Below, piece by piece: positions 26,900 to 36,647 of a DNA stretch of 64,000 bases. The translations under genes and the position numbers were made by a program. The notes under the pieces are model-generated. The model saw only the letters and a program-made list of their open reading frames with translations, made no database searches and was not told the origin of the DNA. Origin of the DNA: Vreelandella lutescens (GTDB lineage: Bacteria; Pseudomonadota; Gammaproteobacteria; Pseudomonadales; Halomonadaceae); NCBI RefSeq assembly GCF_014640815.1, contig NZ_BMHM01000004.1, positions 1-64,000 on the forward strand. Direction: 5' to 3'. Position 1 is the stretch's first letter. Each line of letters starts with the position of its first letter.

Positions 26900-27430
26900 A
26901 TGCAAACCTATCTATCACGCCCCCTGATGTGGCTGGCGCTGCTTAGCCTGTTGTTAAGCGGCTGCGCTGTCACCGATGTGCATCGCTCTGACCCTGTCAG
27001 CCGACAAGCCAGCTGGGCCCTGCTGCCCCTCGCCAATCACTCTGAAACACCGCTTGCGGGGCACAAGGCGGAAGCCAGCCTGGTCACGCTGCTACAGCAG
27101 CGTGGCATTCACTCGCTCCGCCAAGCGCCACGATCAGATGCCATGGACTTACTCAGCCTACCCAGCGACCAGGACTATCAGGCAGCGCTTGCCTGGGCGC
27201 AGCAGCAAGGCGTGCGCTACGGCGTGACCGGCTCAGTGGATGAGTGGCAATACAAAGCGGGGCTAGATGGTGAACCCGCGATTGGCATGAGCCTGCGAGT
27301 GGTCGATGTGAATAGCGGTGAGATTGTGTGGAGCGCCAGCGGCGCGCGCACTGGCTGGGGGTTTAGTACCACTAGCGGCGTCGCGCAAAAACTCATGGCG
27401 GATCTCGTCGAAACGCTGCCTTTGCAATAG
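26900..27430 (+). CDS. pelC: PelC: outer-membrane lipoprotein of the Pel export channel
   Basis: 176 aa. Lipoprotein signal peptide MWLALLSLLLSGC with the lipobox Cys at residue 22 and Ala after it. The mature domain (SWALLPLANHSETPLAGHKA, GVRYGVTGSVDEWQYK, LRVVDVNSGEIVWSASGA) resembles PelC/CsgG-like alpha-beta folds. In P. aeruginosa PelC forms a dodecameric ring below the PelB barrel. GGAG eight bases upstream favours the ATG at 26900; the open frame begins at 26819, three bases after pelB, but those 27 residues are Arg/Cys-rich and not signal-like. Confidence 0.92.
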   Translation: MQTYLSRPLMWLALLSLLLSGCAVTDVHRSDPVSRQASWALLPLANHSETPLAGHKAEASLVTLLQQRGIHSLRQAPRSDAMDLLSLPSDQDYQAALAWAQQQGVRYGVTGSVDEWQYKAGLDGEPAIGMSLRVVDVNSGEIVWSASGARTGWGFSTTSGVAQKLMADLVETLPLQ

Positions 27431-27441
27431 AGAGGTCTGCC

Positions 27442-28803
27442 ATGGCCACCCATATAGACGAACTGCAACCCGCGCTTGCCCCTCGCTGGCTGCGCTATTT
27501 AGAAGCCCTCGTGATCACCCTAGCGCTGCCAGTGATTGGCTGGATTATTAATCCAAACGACCCGCTGCTGCTCGGCAGCGGATTAACCTGGCTGCTGGCG
27601 ATTGCCCCCCTACTGGTGGGGATGCGCTATGGCTTCGCCATGGGGTTTAGCAGTGCGTTGATCAGCGTCGCCATCATGGGCTTGGAAGGCTTCTGGTACC
27701 ACGGGGAGTTGCTGGCAGAACGCGCCCAGCGGTTGCCCATTGCCATCGCGCTCATTTTGGTGGGCATGGTGGCGGGTGAAATGGCAGATGTGTGGCGGCG
27801 GCGTTTACAGCAAATGGCCATTCTTCATCGTGCACAGTCGACCCGCTTAGAAGAGTTTGTACGCCACTATCAGCTGCTCCGGGTCTCCCACGACCAGCTA
27901 GCCGAACGGCTGGCCGCGAATCCTTTTACCTTGCGAGATGCGCTACGCGCACTGGAAGAGAAATTCCTGTCGCTCTCCTCGCATCAGGATCCACTGGCGC
28001 AACACGGTAGCGAACTGCTGAATTTTTTAGCGCTTCACGCGCGCATTCAACAGGCCGTCCTGCTGCCCGTGGATCACCAGCAGCGGCTAGTGCCTCAAGC
28101 CGCGATCTGGTTTGGGGGCGAAAAGGCCCTGGATTGGCATGACCCAATGTTGACGGCCTGCCTGGAACAACGCCGCATGATCTGCCTGAAAAGCGCCATG
28201 ACCCAGGGAATCAATATTGATAACGCCCCTCTGCTCGCTGTAGTGCCACTGATCGATGTTGAAGAGCAGATTCATGCGGTGGTGGCGGTGACCGCGATGC
28301 CGTTTATTGACTTTCATCGCGGGCATTTGCACCTGCTGGCGGTACTCGGGGCTCAGCTTGGCGATATGCTTCAACACACGCAGCATCCTGGCCAAGGAAA
28401 CAGCGGCGACCAGCGTGCCTTGGTTGCTCAGTGGGTACGGCATGCACGAGAACATCAACTCACCTCGCTGCTTGTGACGATCGACTTTTCCCAACAGCTA
28501 AGCGACGCGCAGATCCAGTTGATCATCGACAACGTCGCGCACCAACAGCGCGGCCTGGACCGCAGCTGGGTGGTGCGTCAGGCAGACCACCCACAACACC
28601 TTTATGTACTCCTCCCCTTAACCCAGCCACGTGCCTTTGCCATCTATTCCGAGCGGCTACAGGAAATCTTTGCCTCGGAGCCTGGATTAGGCGAAGCCTG
28701 TCAGGCCATTCGCCTCAGCTACCAAGTGATTGATGGGCGGCTATCGGCCAAAAAACTCCTCTCGCGCCACGTTCACGCGGAGGTGTCCCATGCCACGTCC
28801 TAA
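27442..28803 (+). CDS. pelD: PelD: inner-membrane c-di-GMP receptor
   Basis: 453 aa (P. aeruginosa 455). Four predicted transmembrane helices at about 22-115, a short coiled coil (QSTRLEEFVRHYQLLRVSHD), a GAF domain at about 165-310 and a C-terminal degenerate GGDEF-like domain. That last domain lacks a GG(D/E)EF active site but keeps an inhibitory-site-type RxxD, RGLD at 370-373, with a further Arg at 379. In P. aeruginosa c-di-GMP binding at the equivalent RxxD is required for Pel production, so post-translational control by c-di-GMP is likely here. Its 3' end overlaps pelE by 14 bp. Confidence 0.93.
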   Translation: MATHIDELQPALAPRWLRYLEALVITLALPVIGWIINPNDPLLLGSGLTWLLAIAPLLVGMRYGFAMGFSSALISVAIMGLEGFWYHGELLAERAQRLPIAIALILVGMVAGEMADVWRRRLQQMAILHRAQSTRLEEFVRHYQLLRVSHDQLAERLAANPFTLRDALRALEEKFLSLSSHQDPLAQHGSELLNFLALHARIQQAVLLPVDHQQRLVPQAAIWFGGEKALDWHDPMLTACLEQRRMICLKSAMTQGINIDNAPLLAVVPLIDVEEQIHAVVAVTAMPFIDFHRGHLHLLAVLGAQLGDMLQHTQHPGQGNSGDQRALVAQWVRHAREHQLTSLLVTIDFSQQLSDAQIQLIIDNVAHQQRGLDRSWVVRQADHPQHLYVLLPLTQPRAFAIYSERLQEIFASEPGLGEACQAIRLSYQVIDGRLSAKKLLSRHVHAEVSHATS

Positions 28804-29815
28804 TCCTGCTCAACCGGGGGGAAGGCACTACGCCATCAGCCTATGCTGGCTAGCGGCAGGCTTAGGGGTGGAGGCATGGGCGGTGCATCGCTGGATCGCG
28901 AGCCCAGGCGTACCTTCCCTGACGGATATCGCCATGCACGCAGCGGGAAGCGTGTTACTGGCCGAAGGCCTCCGGCGGGCGCTACCGCTTAACTATCAGC
29001 AGCCCGTATTGGGCAGCCTTTTGGTGCTGTTCTTGCTGCTGTTTCTGCTGCCCGGCATTGCCTTAATCGGCTTACTGCTGGCTGTCGTGCCCGCGCTCTA
29101 CTTAGCCGCCCCGGCACGCATCCGCGCTTGGCAAACGCTGGATTTACCCTCCCTTCCCTACCGGCCACTGACACCCCCAAGCGCGGATTCGATTGCCATG
29201 CGGGAAGGGCTTACCAGCGTTCTGAGCTTCTCTGAGAGCCCCATGGCGCGCCAAGAAGCCATTTTAGCCTGTCGCCATTTACCCCCCAGGCAAGCCATTG
29301 GCCTGCTGCGTTTAGGGCTGGCAGACCCGACCGATGATGTGCGCTTGCTGGCTTACTCCATGCTGAGCGGCTTTGAGCGCGAACTAGACGAACGTATTCA
29401 GCGGCTGACAGCTACCCGAGACCAACACGGCGACCCGTACGGCCATCATGCTGAAGCGCTCGCCATGCTGAACTGGGAGTACGACTACCTGCATCTTGCC
29501 CAGGGCAGCACGGCGCATTTTTATTTAACCCAAGCCTTAACTGAGATCGATACCGCCATTCGCCGCGCCAACTCGGCCCATCGCCAGCTGCTGCGCGGCC
29601 GCTTGTGCTTAGCGCTGAAAGCGTTCGACAGCGCCGAAGCCGCTTTTACGCAGTGCGCTTTGCTCGGCATGCATGACGATGACCTGGCCGCTTACCGCGC
29701 TGAGCTGGCCTTTCAAACCCGCCGTTATGACGACATGCGCGAGCAGCTTGCACGGCTCAGCCCTAGCGCCGCGCAGCACCCTGTACTGCACCCCTTAATG
29801 GAGTATTGGCGATGA
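28790..29815 (+). CDS. pelE: PelE: inner-membrane Pel synthase subunit
   Basis: 341 aa from the ATG at 28790, which has GGAGG seven bases upstream inside pelD; the open frame begins at 28730, but its first 20 residues are not conserved-looking. N-terminal hydrophobic segments (ISLCWLAAGLGVEAWAV; LGSLLVLFLLLFLLPG; IALIGLLLAVVPALYL) are followed by a helical-repeat C-terminal region (AEALAMLNWEYDYLHLAQG, LLRGRLCLALKAFDSAEAAF). PelE bridges PelD, PelF and PelG in the synthase complex. The ATG of pelF overlaps its stop. Confidence 0.88.
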   Translation: MPRPNPAQPGGRHYAISLCWLAAGLGVEAWAVHRWIASPGVPSLTDIAMHAAGSVLLAEGLRRALPLNYQQPVLGSLLVLFLLLFLLPGIALIGLLLAVVPALYLAAPARIRAWQTLDLPSLPYRPLTPPSADSIAMREGLTSVLSFSESPMARQEAILACRHLPPRQAIGLLRLGLADPTDDVRLLAYSMLSGFERELDERIQRLTATRDQHGDPYGHHAEALAMLNWEYDYLHLAQGSTAHFYLTQALTEIDTAIRRANSAHRQLLRGRLCLALKAFDSAEAAFTQCALLGMHDDDLAAYRAELAFQTRRYDDMREQLARLSPSAAQHPVLHPLMEYWR

Positions 29816-31389
29816 CATGGCCCACGCTGGGTAAACGCGACGTACCGGCAGATGTAATTTTGCTGCTTGAAGGCACCTACCCCATGGTACGGGGCGGCGT
29901 CAGTGCCTGGGTGGATCAACTCATTCGTGGGCTGCCCCACCTGCGCTTTGCCTTGGTCTTTTTAGGCGGTCGCCCTGATCACTACCAGGGTATTTTGTTT
30001 GAGCGGCCCGCGAACGTGGTGCATTTGGAGTGCCATTATCTGATGGACGATCTGCCCTCGTTATCGGCCATCAAAGCACGCCAGGGCAAAGCCAGTACGT
30101 TCAACACCGTGCAGGAGCTGCACGAAAACCTGCGCAACCCTGAGCAGCAGGACCCGCTACGCGCCCTGTGTGATGTGGCGCGAATGATTGGCCAGCGGGG
30201 CGGGTTAAGCCGGGAGGATTTTCTGCATAGCCAAGCGGCTTGGCAGCAAATCGTTGACCACTACCTCACCCATGTTACCGAGCCCTCTTTCATCGACTAC
30301 TTCTGGTCGGTGCGCAATATTCATGCCCCGCTGTTTTTGCTGGCCAGCATTGCCCAAGGGCTGCCTAAAGGGCGCTGCCTGCATGCCATTTCAACCGGTT
30401 ACGCGGGGTTTCTCGGCGCACTGGCGCACCATATTCATCACACCCCGTTAGTGATTACCGAACATGGCATTTACACCAAGGAGCGACAAATTGATCTGCT
30501 AGAAGCGAAGTGGATCAAAACGTCCACCGACGCGCTCTCACACGGCTTTCAGATCGATACCGGCTACCTGCGCCAGATGTGGATTCGCTTTTTCCAGGGC
30601 CTTGGCCGCATGACCTATGCCAGCGCCTCGCACATTACCACGCTACATGAAGGCAACCGCCTACGGCAGATTCAGGACGGTGCCGAAAAGGCGCGCACGC
30701 GGATTATTCCCAACGGAATCCAGATTGAACGCTTCGCCCCGCTACGCAGCGCGACTGCTAACAACCAGCAGCCGATTGTGGCGCTACTGGGGCGCGTGAC
30801 GCCTATCAAAGATATCAAGACCTTCATTCGCGCGATGCGCCAGCTTATCAGCCAAGTCCCTGACGCCCAGGGCTGGATTGTCGGGCCCGACAGTGAAGAT
30901 CCTGCCTACGCCCAAGAGTGCCGCGATTTAGTCCAGCAGCTAGGCGTTGAAAAGCAGGTGCGGTTTCTTGGCTTCCAACGTACCGAGGAGATACTGGCCC
31001 AGGTGCGCTTAGTGGTACTGACCTCCATTAGCGAAGCCCAGCCGCTGGTGGTACTGGAAGCAATGGCGGCGGGCATACCGGTGGTGTGCAGCGATGTGGG
31101 TGCCTGCCGTGAACTGGTGATCGGCGACCCAACGCGCCAACAGGCGGCGGGCCAGATTGTGCCCATCGCCAACCCAATGGCCACTGCGACTGCCATGGAG
31201 CAGCTGCTAACGCAGCCCGCTAGATGGCTGGACGCTCGTGCAGCAGGCATTGCCCGCGTAGAAGCCGACTACACCGACGCCTTAATGATGGCGCGCTATC
31301 AGCAGCTGTATGACGATGTTATTACCCCACCCGCCACCGCACCGATGACAGCGGCGTCCCGCTTATTCACCGCGCTCAGCAGGCACTAG
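29812..31389 (+). CDS. pelF: PelF: cytoplasmic Pel glycosyltransferase (GT4)
   Basis: 525 aa (P. aeruginosa 507). GT-B-fold enzyme that polymerises Pel from UDP-sugar. The N-terminal PelF signature LLLEGTYPMVRGGVSAWVDQ is very clear, followed by ITEHGIYTKERQIDLLEAKW, the donor-domain start NGIQIERF, LLGRVTPIKDIKTFI and the E-x7-E-like SEAQPLVVLEAMAAGIPVV near residue 406. Translation starts at the ATG at 29812 in an ATGA overlap with the pelE stop; the TTG at 29806 is unlikely. It acts with PelD, PelE and PelG at the inner membrane. Confidence 0.95.
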   Translation: MTWPTLGKRDVPADVILLLEGTYPMVRGGVSAWVDQLIRGLPHLRFALVFLGGRPDHYQGILFERPANVVHLECHYLMDDLPSLSAIKARQGKASTFNTVQELHENLRNPEQQDPLRALCDVARMIGQRGGLSREDFLHSQAAWQQIVDHYLTHVTEPSFIDYFWSVRNIHAPLFLLASIAQGLPKGRCLHAISTGYAGFLGALAHHIHHTPLVITEHGIYTKERQIDLLEAKWIKTSTDALSHGFQIDTGYLRQMWIRFFQGLGRMTYASASHITTLHEGNRLRQIQDGAEKARTRIIPNGIQIERFAPLRSATANNQQPIVALLGRVTPIKDIKTFIRAMRQLISQVPDAQGWIVGPDSEDPAYAQECRDLVQQLGVEKQVRFLGFQRTEEILAQVRLVVLTSISEAQPLVVLEAMAAGIPVVCSDVGACRELVIGDPTRQQAAGQIVPIANPMATATAMEQLLTQPARWLDARAAGIARVEADYTDALMMARYQQLYDDVITPPATAPMTAASRLFTALSRH

Positions 31390-31414
31390 CCACGTATTCG
31401 AGGAGGGTTGGTTT

Positions 31415-32797
31415 ATGGCAGGCATTGGGTTTGAGCTTCGGCGGTTACTGCGCCAAGACAGTTACGTCAGCCTGCTGCGTGCCTATGGCTACGCAGGTTT
31501 AATCAGCTCTGGGCCTTGGGTGCTGTCGATACTGGCGGTGATGGCGCTAGGGGTGTTGTCGGCAGCAGCAAGCCCCAGTGGCAGCGCCCATGTGACGGAG
31601 TTTTTAGTCTCGGTCACTTGGCTGGTGGCCAGCTCACTGCTGCTAACGTCACTGGTGCAGCTGCTGTTTACCCGCTTTGTAGCTGACCGCCTGTTTGAAA
31701 AGCGCGACAGTGCGATTCTGCCGAACCTGTTTGGTCTGCTCACGCTGGTGGTGCTCGTCGCGGCCAGCGTCGGCGTGAGCCTTCTATGGTTCACCTTTCA
31801 AGGCACGCCATGGCTTTATCAGCTTGAAATGCTGATGAGCTTTATCGTGCTAAGCATGATCTGGTGCGTCACGGTGTTCGTTGCCGGTGTTAAGGCCTAT
31901 CGCCAAGTCCTGTGGGCCTTTGCGTTTGGCTACGGCGCCACCTTCGTGGGCGGCATGCTGCTGAGCAGTTACGGGCTGGTCGGGTTACTGGGGGGCTTTG
32001 TGTTGGGCCAGAGCCTGCTGCTCTTTACGCTGCTAGCGATGGTGATTCGCCACTACCCAAGCGATCGGCTGTGGGCTTTTGACTTGCACCGGGCTGGGCA
32101 GTGTCAGCGGGCGCTGATGGCGATTGGCTTGTTTTATCAGCTAGGTATCTGGGCAGATAAGCTCGTCTTTTGGTTTCACCCTGGCACCTCAGAGGCCATT
32201 ATTGGCCCGCTGCGCGCCTCACCCATTTACGACTTGCCCATTTTTCTGGCTTACCTCTCCATCGTGCCGGGCATGGCCGTGTTCATCATGCGTATGGAGA
32301 CAGATTTCGCAGAGCGCTGCCAAGCCTATTACGACGCCATTCGCCAAGGCGATACGCTGCTGCACATTGAGGATCTACGCGGCGAGATGGTGGCCAGCGT
32401 GCGGCACGGTATTTACGACATCTTCAAGGTGCAGGGCATTACGGTAGTGGCCTTACTGCTCAGTGGGCCGACACTCTTTTCCTGGCTCGGTTTTTCCCAC
32501 TGGTACCTGCCGCTGTTTAATATCGACATTGTGGCGGTCGCCATACAGGTGCTGTTTATGGCGATCTTGAACGTGCTGTTTTATCTCGACCGCCTAAAGC
32601 CCGCGCTGTGGCTATGCCTGCTGTTTTTCATCGCCAATATGCTCCTCACCCTGCTCAGCCAAATGCTAGGCCCGGTGTTTTACGGCTATGGCTATGCGCT
32701 GTCGCTGCTCTTTGCCTCGTTGGTAGGGCTTGCCGTACTTGATCATGAGTTTGAGCAGCTCACGTTCCAAACGTTTATGCTGCAGCCCCATAAGTAG
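31415..32797 (+). CDS. pelG: PelG: polytopic Pel synthase/transport subunit
   Basis: 460 aa (P. aeruginosa 456) with about 12 hydrophobic helices, resembling the MOP/PST flippase superfamily. The N-terminus MAGIGFELRRLLRQDSY and the segment GIWADKLVFWFHPGTSEAII are characteristic PelG stretches. It probably forms or lines the inner-membrane passage for the growing chain next to PelF. A GAGGAGGG site precedes the ATG, and it is the last gene of the operon. The 34-bp gap to convergent waaA shows no clear hairpin terminator. Confidence 0.94.
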   Translation: MAGIGFELRRLLRQDSYVSLLRAYGYAGLISSGPWVLSILAVMALGVLSAAASPSGSAHVTEFLVSVTWLVASSLLLTSLVQLLFTRFVADRLFEKRDSAILPNLFGLLTLVVLVAASVGVSLLWFTFQGTPWLYQLEMLMSFIVLSMIWCVTVFVAGVKAYRQVLWAFAFGYGATFVGGMLLSSYGLVGLLGGFVLGQSLLLFTLLAMVIRHYPSDRLWAFDLHRAGQCQRALMAIGLFYQLGIWADKLVFWFHPGTSEAIIGPLRASPIYDLPIFLAYLSIVPGMAVFIMRMETDFAERCQAYYDAIRQGDTLLHIEDLRGEMVASVRHGIYDIFKVQGITVVALLLSGPTLFSWLGFSHWYLPLFNIDIVAVAIQVLFMAILNVLFYLDRLKPALWLCLLFFIANMLLTLLSQMLGPVFYGYGYALSLLFASLVGLAVLDHEFEQLTFQTFMLQPHK

Positions 32798-32831
32798 GCA
32801 GCCAGGGTGAGAAGGGAGTGAATGCTTACTA

Positions 32832-34130
32832 TCAATAAGGCATCGAGACCAGCTGCTCAATACCCGTTAAGGTACGCGCGAGCGCCCCGCGCTGGGCTTG
32901 AATAACCGCCTTGCCCGCTTGGCCCGCCTGTTGGGCGTGGGCCGGGTGGGCAAAGGCGTCTGCCAGCGTACTGGCAAGCGCATCAGGGGAGGCCACGAGC
33001 GTTAGCGCCTTGGCCGCCAACAGCGGCTCCGCGACATCGCTGAAGTTCTCCAGCGACGGTCCGCACAGTACGGGCTTACCCAGTGCAGCAGGCTCCAATA
33101 CGTTGTGCCCGCCCAGCGGCACCAAGCTGCCACCCACATAGGCCACGCTCCCCGCGCCGTATAGCGCCGCCAGCTCGCCCAGCGTATCGCCCAGATAGAT
33201 CTGGGTGGCGGGTGTAACGGATTGCTGCTGGCTACGGCGGCTAATCTCCCAGCCCTCGCGCTCGCACAGTGCCGCCACCTCATCAAAGCGCTGAGGGTGG
33301 CGAGGCACCAGTACCAGCAGTGCGTCTGGAAAGCGTTTGAGCAACTGCCGGTGGGCCGTGAGCAGCAGCGCTTCTTCCCCATCGCGGGTAGAGCCCGCGA
33401 CCCAGACGGGCCGCTCTCCCCACACTTGTAGTAAGCGCTCACTTTCCGCCAACGCCTTTTCAAGCAGTGCCTGTTCAAACTTCAGCGACCCCACCACGGT
33501 GGTGGCGTCGGCCGCACACCCCAGTGCTTGAAAGCGCTCAGCGTCCTCTGACGATTTGGCGGCAAGCCATGCCACATTGGCTAAGGCGCTGTGCATCAGC
33601 GGGCGAAGACGCTGATAGCGGGCAAACGCGCGAGGCGATAGTCGGCCGTTGACCACCGCGACGGGCACCGCCTGCCGGTGGCAAGCGTGAAGTAGATTGG
33701 GCCACAGCTCGGTTTCAAACAGGATGGCCAGATCAGGCTGTACGCGGGCCACAAAGCGCTTGGCCGCGCCGGGGAAATCCAGCGGAAGAAAGCGGTGGGC
33801 AAGGCGAGGCTGATCGGTAGCGCCCTGCTCTGCGATCAGCGCCAGCGCCTGCTGGGCACCGGTGGCGGTCATGGTGCTCAGCAGCAGGCTATGGTGAGGA
33901 AACCGCGCCAGCAGCCCTTCGATCAGCGGGCGAGCAGCGCGTACCTCGCCTACCGAGGCACAGTGCAGCCAAAGGCGCGGTGCGGGCGGCAGTGGTTCAA
34001 GACGCATCCCCAGCCGCTGGAGCCGCGAGTAAGTGGGTACTTGCTCACGCCAGATACGCCAGCCAATCAGCGGTGCTAGCCCATACAGCACCGCCGAATA
34101 GGCCAACCGCGGCCAGCGGGATAGCGCCAT
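32832..34130 (-). CDS. waaA: Kdo transferase (3-deoxy-D-manno-octulosonic acid transferase)
   Basis: Inner-membrane-associated GT-B enzyme that attaches Kdo from CMP-Kdo to lipid IVA. 432 aa. The N-terminal hydrophobic anchor LAYSAVLYGLAPLIGW is followed by the acceptor domain LWLHCASVGEVRAARPLIEG, whose Glu is the conserved catalytic residue, FETELWPNLLHAC, and VVNGRLSPRAFARY. The donor domain has VVGSLKFEQ, WVAGSTRDGEE, VPRHPQRF and SLVPLGGHNVLEPAALGKPV. The ATG overlaps the hldE stop by one base, implying coupling. One or two Kdo additions cannot be told from sequence; the adjacent kdkA suits a mono-Kdo phosphorylated core, as in Haemophilus. Confidence 0.95.
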   Translation of the reverse strand: MALSRWPRLAYSAVLYGLAPLIGWRIWREQVPTYSRLQRLGMRLEPLPPAPRLWLHCASVGEVRAARPLIEGLLARFPHHSLLLSTMTATGAQQALALIAEQGATDQPRLAHRFLPLDFPGAAKRFVARVQPDLAILFETELWPNLLHACHRQAVPVAVVNGRLSPRAFARYQRLRPLMHSALANVAWLAAKSSEDAERFQALGCAADATTVVGSLKFEQALLEKALAESERLLQVWGERPVWVAGSTRDGEEALLLTAHRQLLKRFPDALLVLVPRHPQRFDEVAALCEREGWEISRRSQQQSVTPATQIYLGDTLGELAALYGAGSVAYVGGSLVPLGGHNVLEPAALGKPVLCGPSLENFSDVAEPLLAAKALTLVASPDALASTLADAFAHPAHAQQAGQAGKAVIQAQRGALARTLTGIEQLVSMPY

Positions 34131-35560
34131 TAACTTTCGCGATCCAGAATCGAACTGATCATCGCCGAGGTGGACACGCCATCCTCAAAACCCAGCACTT
34201 TGACCTCGCCACCGTTGGCAATCACGGCGCTGCCGCCAGCGATATCCTCGGGGCGGTAGTCGCCGCCTTTGACCAGAATATCCGGCAGTACTTGCTCAAT
34301 CAGGGCAGCGGGGGTGTCGTCACTAAACGGTACCACCCAATCCACCGCGCCGAGCCCGGCCAGCACCTGCATCCGCCGGTTCAGCGGGTTAATGGGGCGC
34401 TTTGGCCCTTTTAAGCGGCCAATGGAGGCATCGTCATTGACCGCCACAATCAGACGGTCGCCCAGGCGCTTGGCCTGCTCTAAGTAACCCACGTGGCCCG
34501 CGTGCAGAATATCGAAGCAGCCATTGGTCATCACCACTCGCTCGCCGCGACGCTGCGCGGCGCGCACGGCCTCTACCAATGCTGCCTGCGTAATCACGCC
34601 AAATTCGGCCAGCTTATCACCGTGCAGCGCGGTGTAGAGCTCCGCAATGGAGAGCGTGGCGGTGCCCGGCTTGGCCACCACTAAGCCCGCACCCAGGTTC
34701 GCCAGCATCATAGCTTCCGGCAGCGCGTGGCCGGCGGCCAGCGCTAGCCCCATTAGGCCAATCACGGTATCGCCTGCACCGGTGACGTCGAACACTTCCT
34801 GAGCACGGGTGGGCAGGTGCAGCGGTGCATGGCCTTCACGGATCAGCGTCATGCCCTTCTCGCTGCGGGTAATCAGCAGCGCTTCTAACTCAAGCTCGGC
34901 ACGCAGCGCTTCGCCCCGCTCGGCCAGTATGGCGTCGGTGGCGCAAGGGCCTGCCACAGCCTCAAACTCGGTCAAGTTGGGGGTGATCAGGCTGGCACCC
35001 CGGTACTTGGTGAAGTCTTGGCCCTTGGGGTCAATCAGCACCCGCTTACCGTGCTGGCGAGCCATCTCAATCAGCCGCTCCACTTGGTTAAGCGTGCCTT
35101 TACCGTAGTCGGATAAAATCACCACGTCGCACTCAGGCAGTGCCTTTTCTACTTGTGCCAGCAGAGCGCTGGTGTCCACACCATCGAGGCGCTGCTCGAA
35201 GTCGAGGCGCAGCAACTGCTGGTTACGGCTCATCACGCGCAGCTTAGTAATCGTGGGTATTTCTGGGCTACGCTGAAAGTAAGTGCTTACATTGGATGAC
35301 GCTAGGCGCTTTGTTAACAGTTCGGCATTTTCGTCCTCGCCCACCACGCCCGCCAGCGCCGCATGGCCACCTAATGATGCCACGTTGAGCGCCACGTTGG
35401 CCGCGCCACCGGGGCGGTCATCGGCATCTTCCACACGCACAACGGGCACCGGCGCTTCTGGGGAGATCCGCGAGGTGCCGCCATGCCAGTAGCGGTCGAG
35501 CATGACATCGCCTACCACCAGTACGCGGGCATGTTCTAGGGCGGTTAAATCAACTTTCAT
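34130..35560 (-). CDS. hldE: bifunctional heptose 7-phosphate kinase / heptose 1-phosphate adenylyltransferase
   Basis: 476 aa in two domains. Residues about 1-320 are a ribokinase-fold kinase: [32 protein letters not shown] and the catalytic [19 protein letters not shown]. Residues about 345-476 are a nucleotidyltransferase: [18 protein letters not shown] with the HxGH motif, and [12 protein letters not shown]. It supplies ADP-D-glycero-manno-heptose for LPS core together with GmhB (48258) and HldD (43157). The start overlaps the GT9 gene by 11 bp and the stop overlaps waaA by one, so GT9-hldE-waaA is one operon. Confidence 0.96.
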   Translation of the reverse strand: MKVDLTALEHARVLVVGDVMLDRYWHGGTSRISPEAPVPVVRVEDADDRPGGAANVALNVASLGGHAALAGVVGEDENAELLTKRLASSNVSTYFQRSPEIPTITKLRVMSRNQQLLRLDFEQRLDGVDTSALLAQVEKALPECDVVILSDYGKGTLNQVERLIEMARQHGKRVLIDPKGQDFTKYRGASLITPNLTEFEAVAGPCATDAILAERGEALRAELELEALLITRSEKGMTLIREGHAPLHLPTRAQEVFDVTGAGDTVIGLMGLALAAGHALPEAMMLANLGAGLVVAKPGTATLSIAELYTALHGDKLAEFGVITQAALVEAVRAAQRRGERVVMTNGCFDILHAGHVGYLEQAKRLGDRLIVAVNDDASIGRLKGPKRPINPLNRRMQVLAGLGAVDWVVPFSDDTPAALIEQVLPDILVKGGDYRPEDIAGGSAVIANGGEVKVLGFEDGVSTSAMISSILDRES

Positions 35561-36647
35561 CCGAGGGTCCTGTTGTGGTCTGCGCTGCGCTATGCGCCAG
35601 CAGCGCGTCTAACTTGGCAATAACGTCGTCCGCCTTGATTAAATCCATGGCATCGGCGTGGCGTACGCGCTGCCCCCAGCTCACCTCGTCTACCGATTTA
35701 TGCAGGTAAGTGCGTACCGCGTTGGGATACGCGTTCACTGCAAAATCACGCCACAGGTAGGGCGCTGCCCGCTGCGGGTTGGTGGTGGCGTAGAGGCCAA
35801 GCGTCGGCGTACCCATGGCGTTGCCCATATGGGCGGGGCCGGTATCCGGAGCGATCACCGCGCGGGCGTTATCAATCAGCGCCAGCACGCCTTTCAGCGA
35901 CGTGCCGCCTATGGCATTGATGACGCTATCCGGCTGGCAGAGCGCTTCAATGTGCTCGCCCATTTCCCGCTCAAGCGGGCTGCCGCCACCAGTGAGTACG
36001 CTCTTCAGACCGTGCTGTACCCAGGCGTGTTCAATCACGCTGGCATACCCTTCCACCGACCAGTTGCGAAAGTTGCGCAAACGCGCATTGCTACAGGGGT
36101 TGATCACCAAATAAGGTGCATCGCCGCTAATCGCGCTGGCTTCATCATAGGCCACTGCGGGAACGGCGAGATTCCACTCCAGACGGTCGTCTTCTACGCC
36201 CAGCAGGCGGGCGAAGTCCATAAACGACTCCAGCACGTGGGCATTAGGATGGGGCACTAACTGATGCTGGGTAAACCAGTGCTGAGCATCCTTGGCGCGG
36301 GCTTTGTCGTACCCTACCCGCACGTTGGCTTTAAGCCCGAGCGAAAGCACACTGGCGCGAATGGCCTGCTGCATATGCAGCAGCACATCGAAGCGGGTAT
36401 CAGCAAGCTCGCGCCAGATAGCGCGCATGCCGGAAAGCCCCGTCGATTTGTCGTACACAACAAACTCGACCCCAGAAAGCCCCGCCAGTAAACTGTGCTC
36501 CCCCTTGCCGATAATCCAGGTAATGCGCGCGTTTGGCCACTGACGCTGTAGCGCTCGCACCGTGGGCACGAGATTGCACGCGTCTCCCAACGCGGAGAGG
36601 CGCAAAATGGCAATATGGTTTGGTTGAGCAGGCAGAGAGGGCTTCAT
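35550..36647 (-). CDS. glycosyltransferase family 9, heptosyltransferase I-like
   Basis: 365 aa. GT-B fold with the GT9 N-terminal signature [22 protein letters not shown] and the donor-binding end [41 protein letters not shown] replaces the usual PGA/KxWP loop. It is placed with hldE and waaA, which suggests that it adds the first L-glycero-D-manno-heptose to Kdo (WaaC role), but the sequence alone does not separate WaaC from other ADP-heptose transferases. I start at the ATG at 36647; 39 further in-frame residues upstream are Cys/Ser-rich and lie inside kdkA on the other strand. This ATG and the kdkA ATG share the sequence CATG. Confidence 0.83.
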   Translation of the reverse strand: MKPSLPAQPNHIAILRLSALGDACNLVPTVRALQRQWPNARITWIIGKGEHSLLAGLSGVEFVVYDKSTGLSGMRAIWRELADTRFDVLLHMQQAIRASVLSLGLKANVRVGYDKARAKDAQHWFTQHQLVPHPNAHVLESFMDFARLLGVEDDRLEWNLAVPAVAYDEASAISGDAPYLVINPCSNARLRNFRNWSVEGYASVIEHAWVQHGLKSVLTGGGSPLEREMGEHIEALCQPDSVINAIGGTSLKGVLALIDNARAVIAPDTGPAHMGNAMGTPTLGLYATTNPQRAAPYLWRDFAVNAYPNAVRTYLHKSVDEVSWGQRVRHADAMDLIKADDVIAKLDALLAHSAAQTTTGPSDES

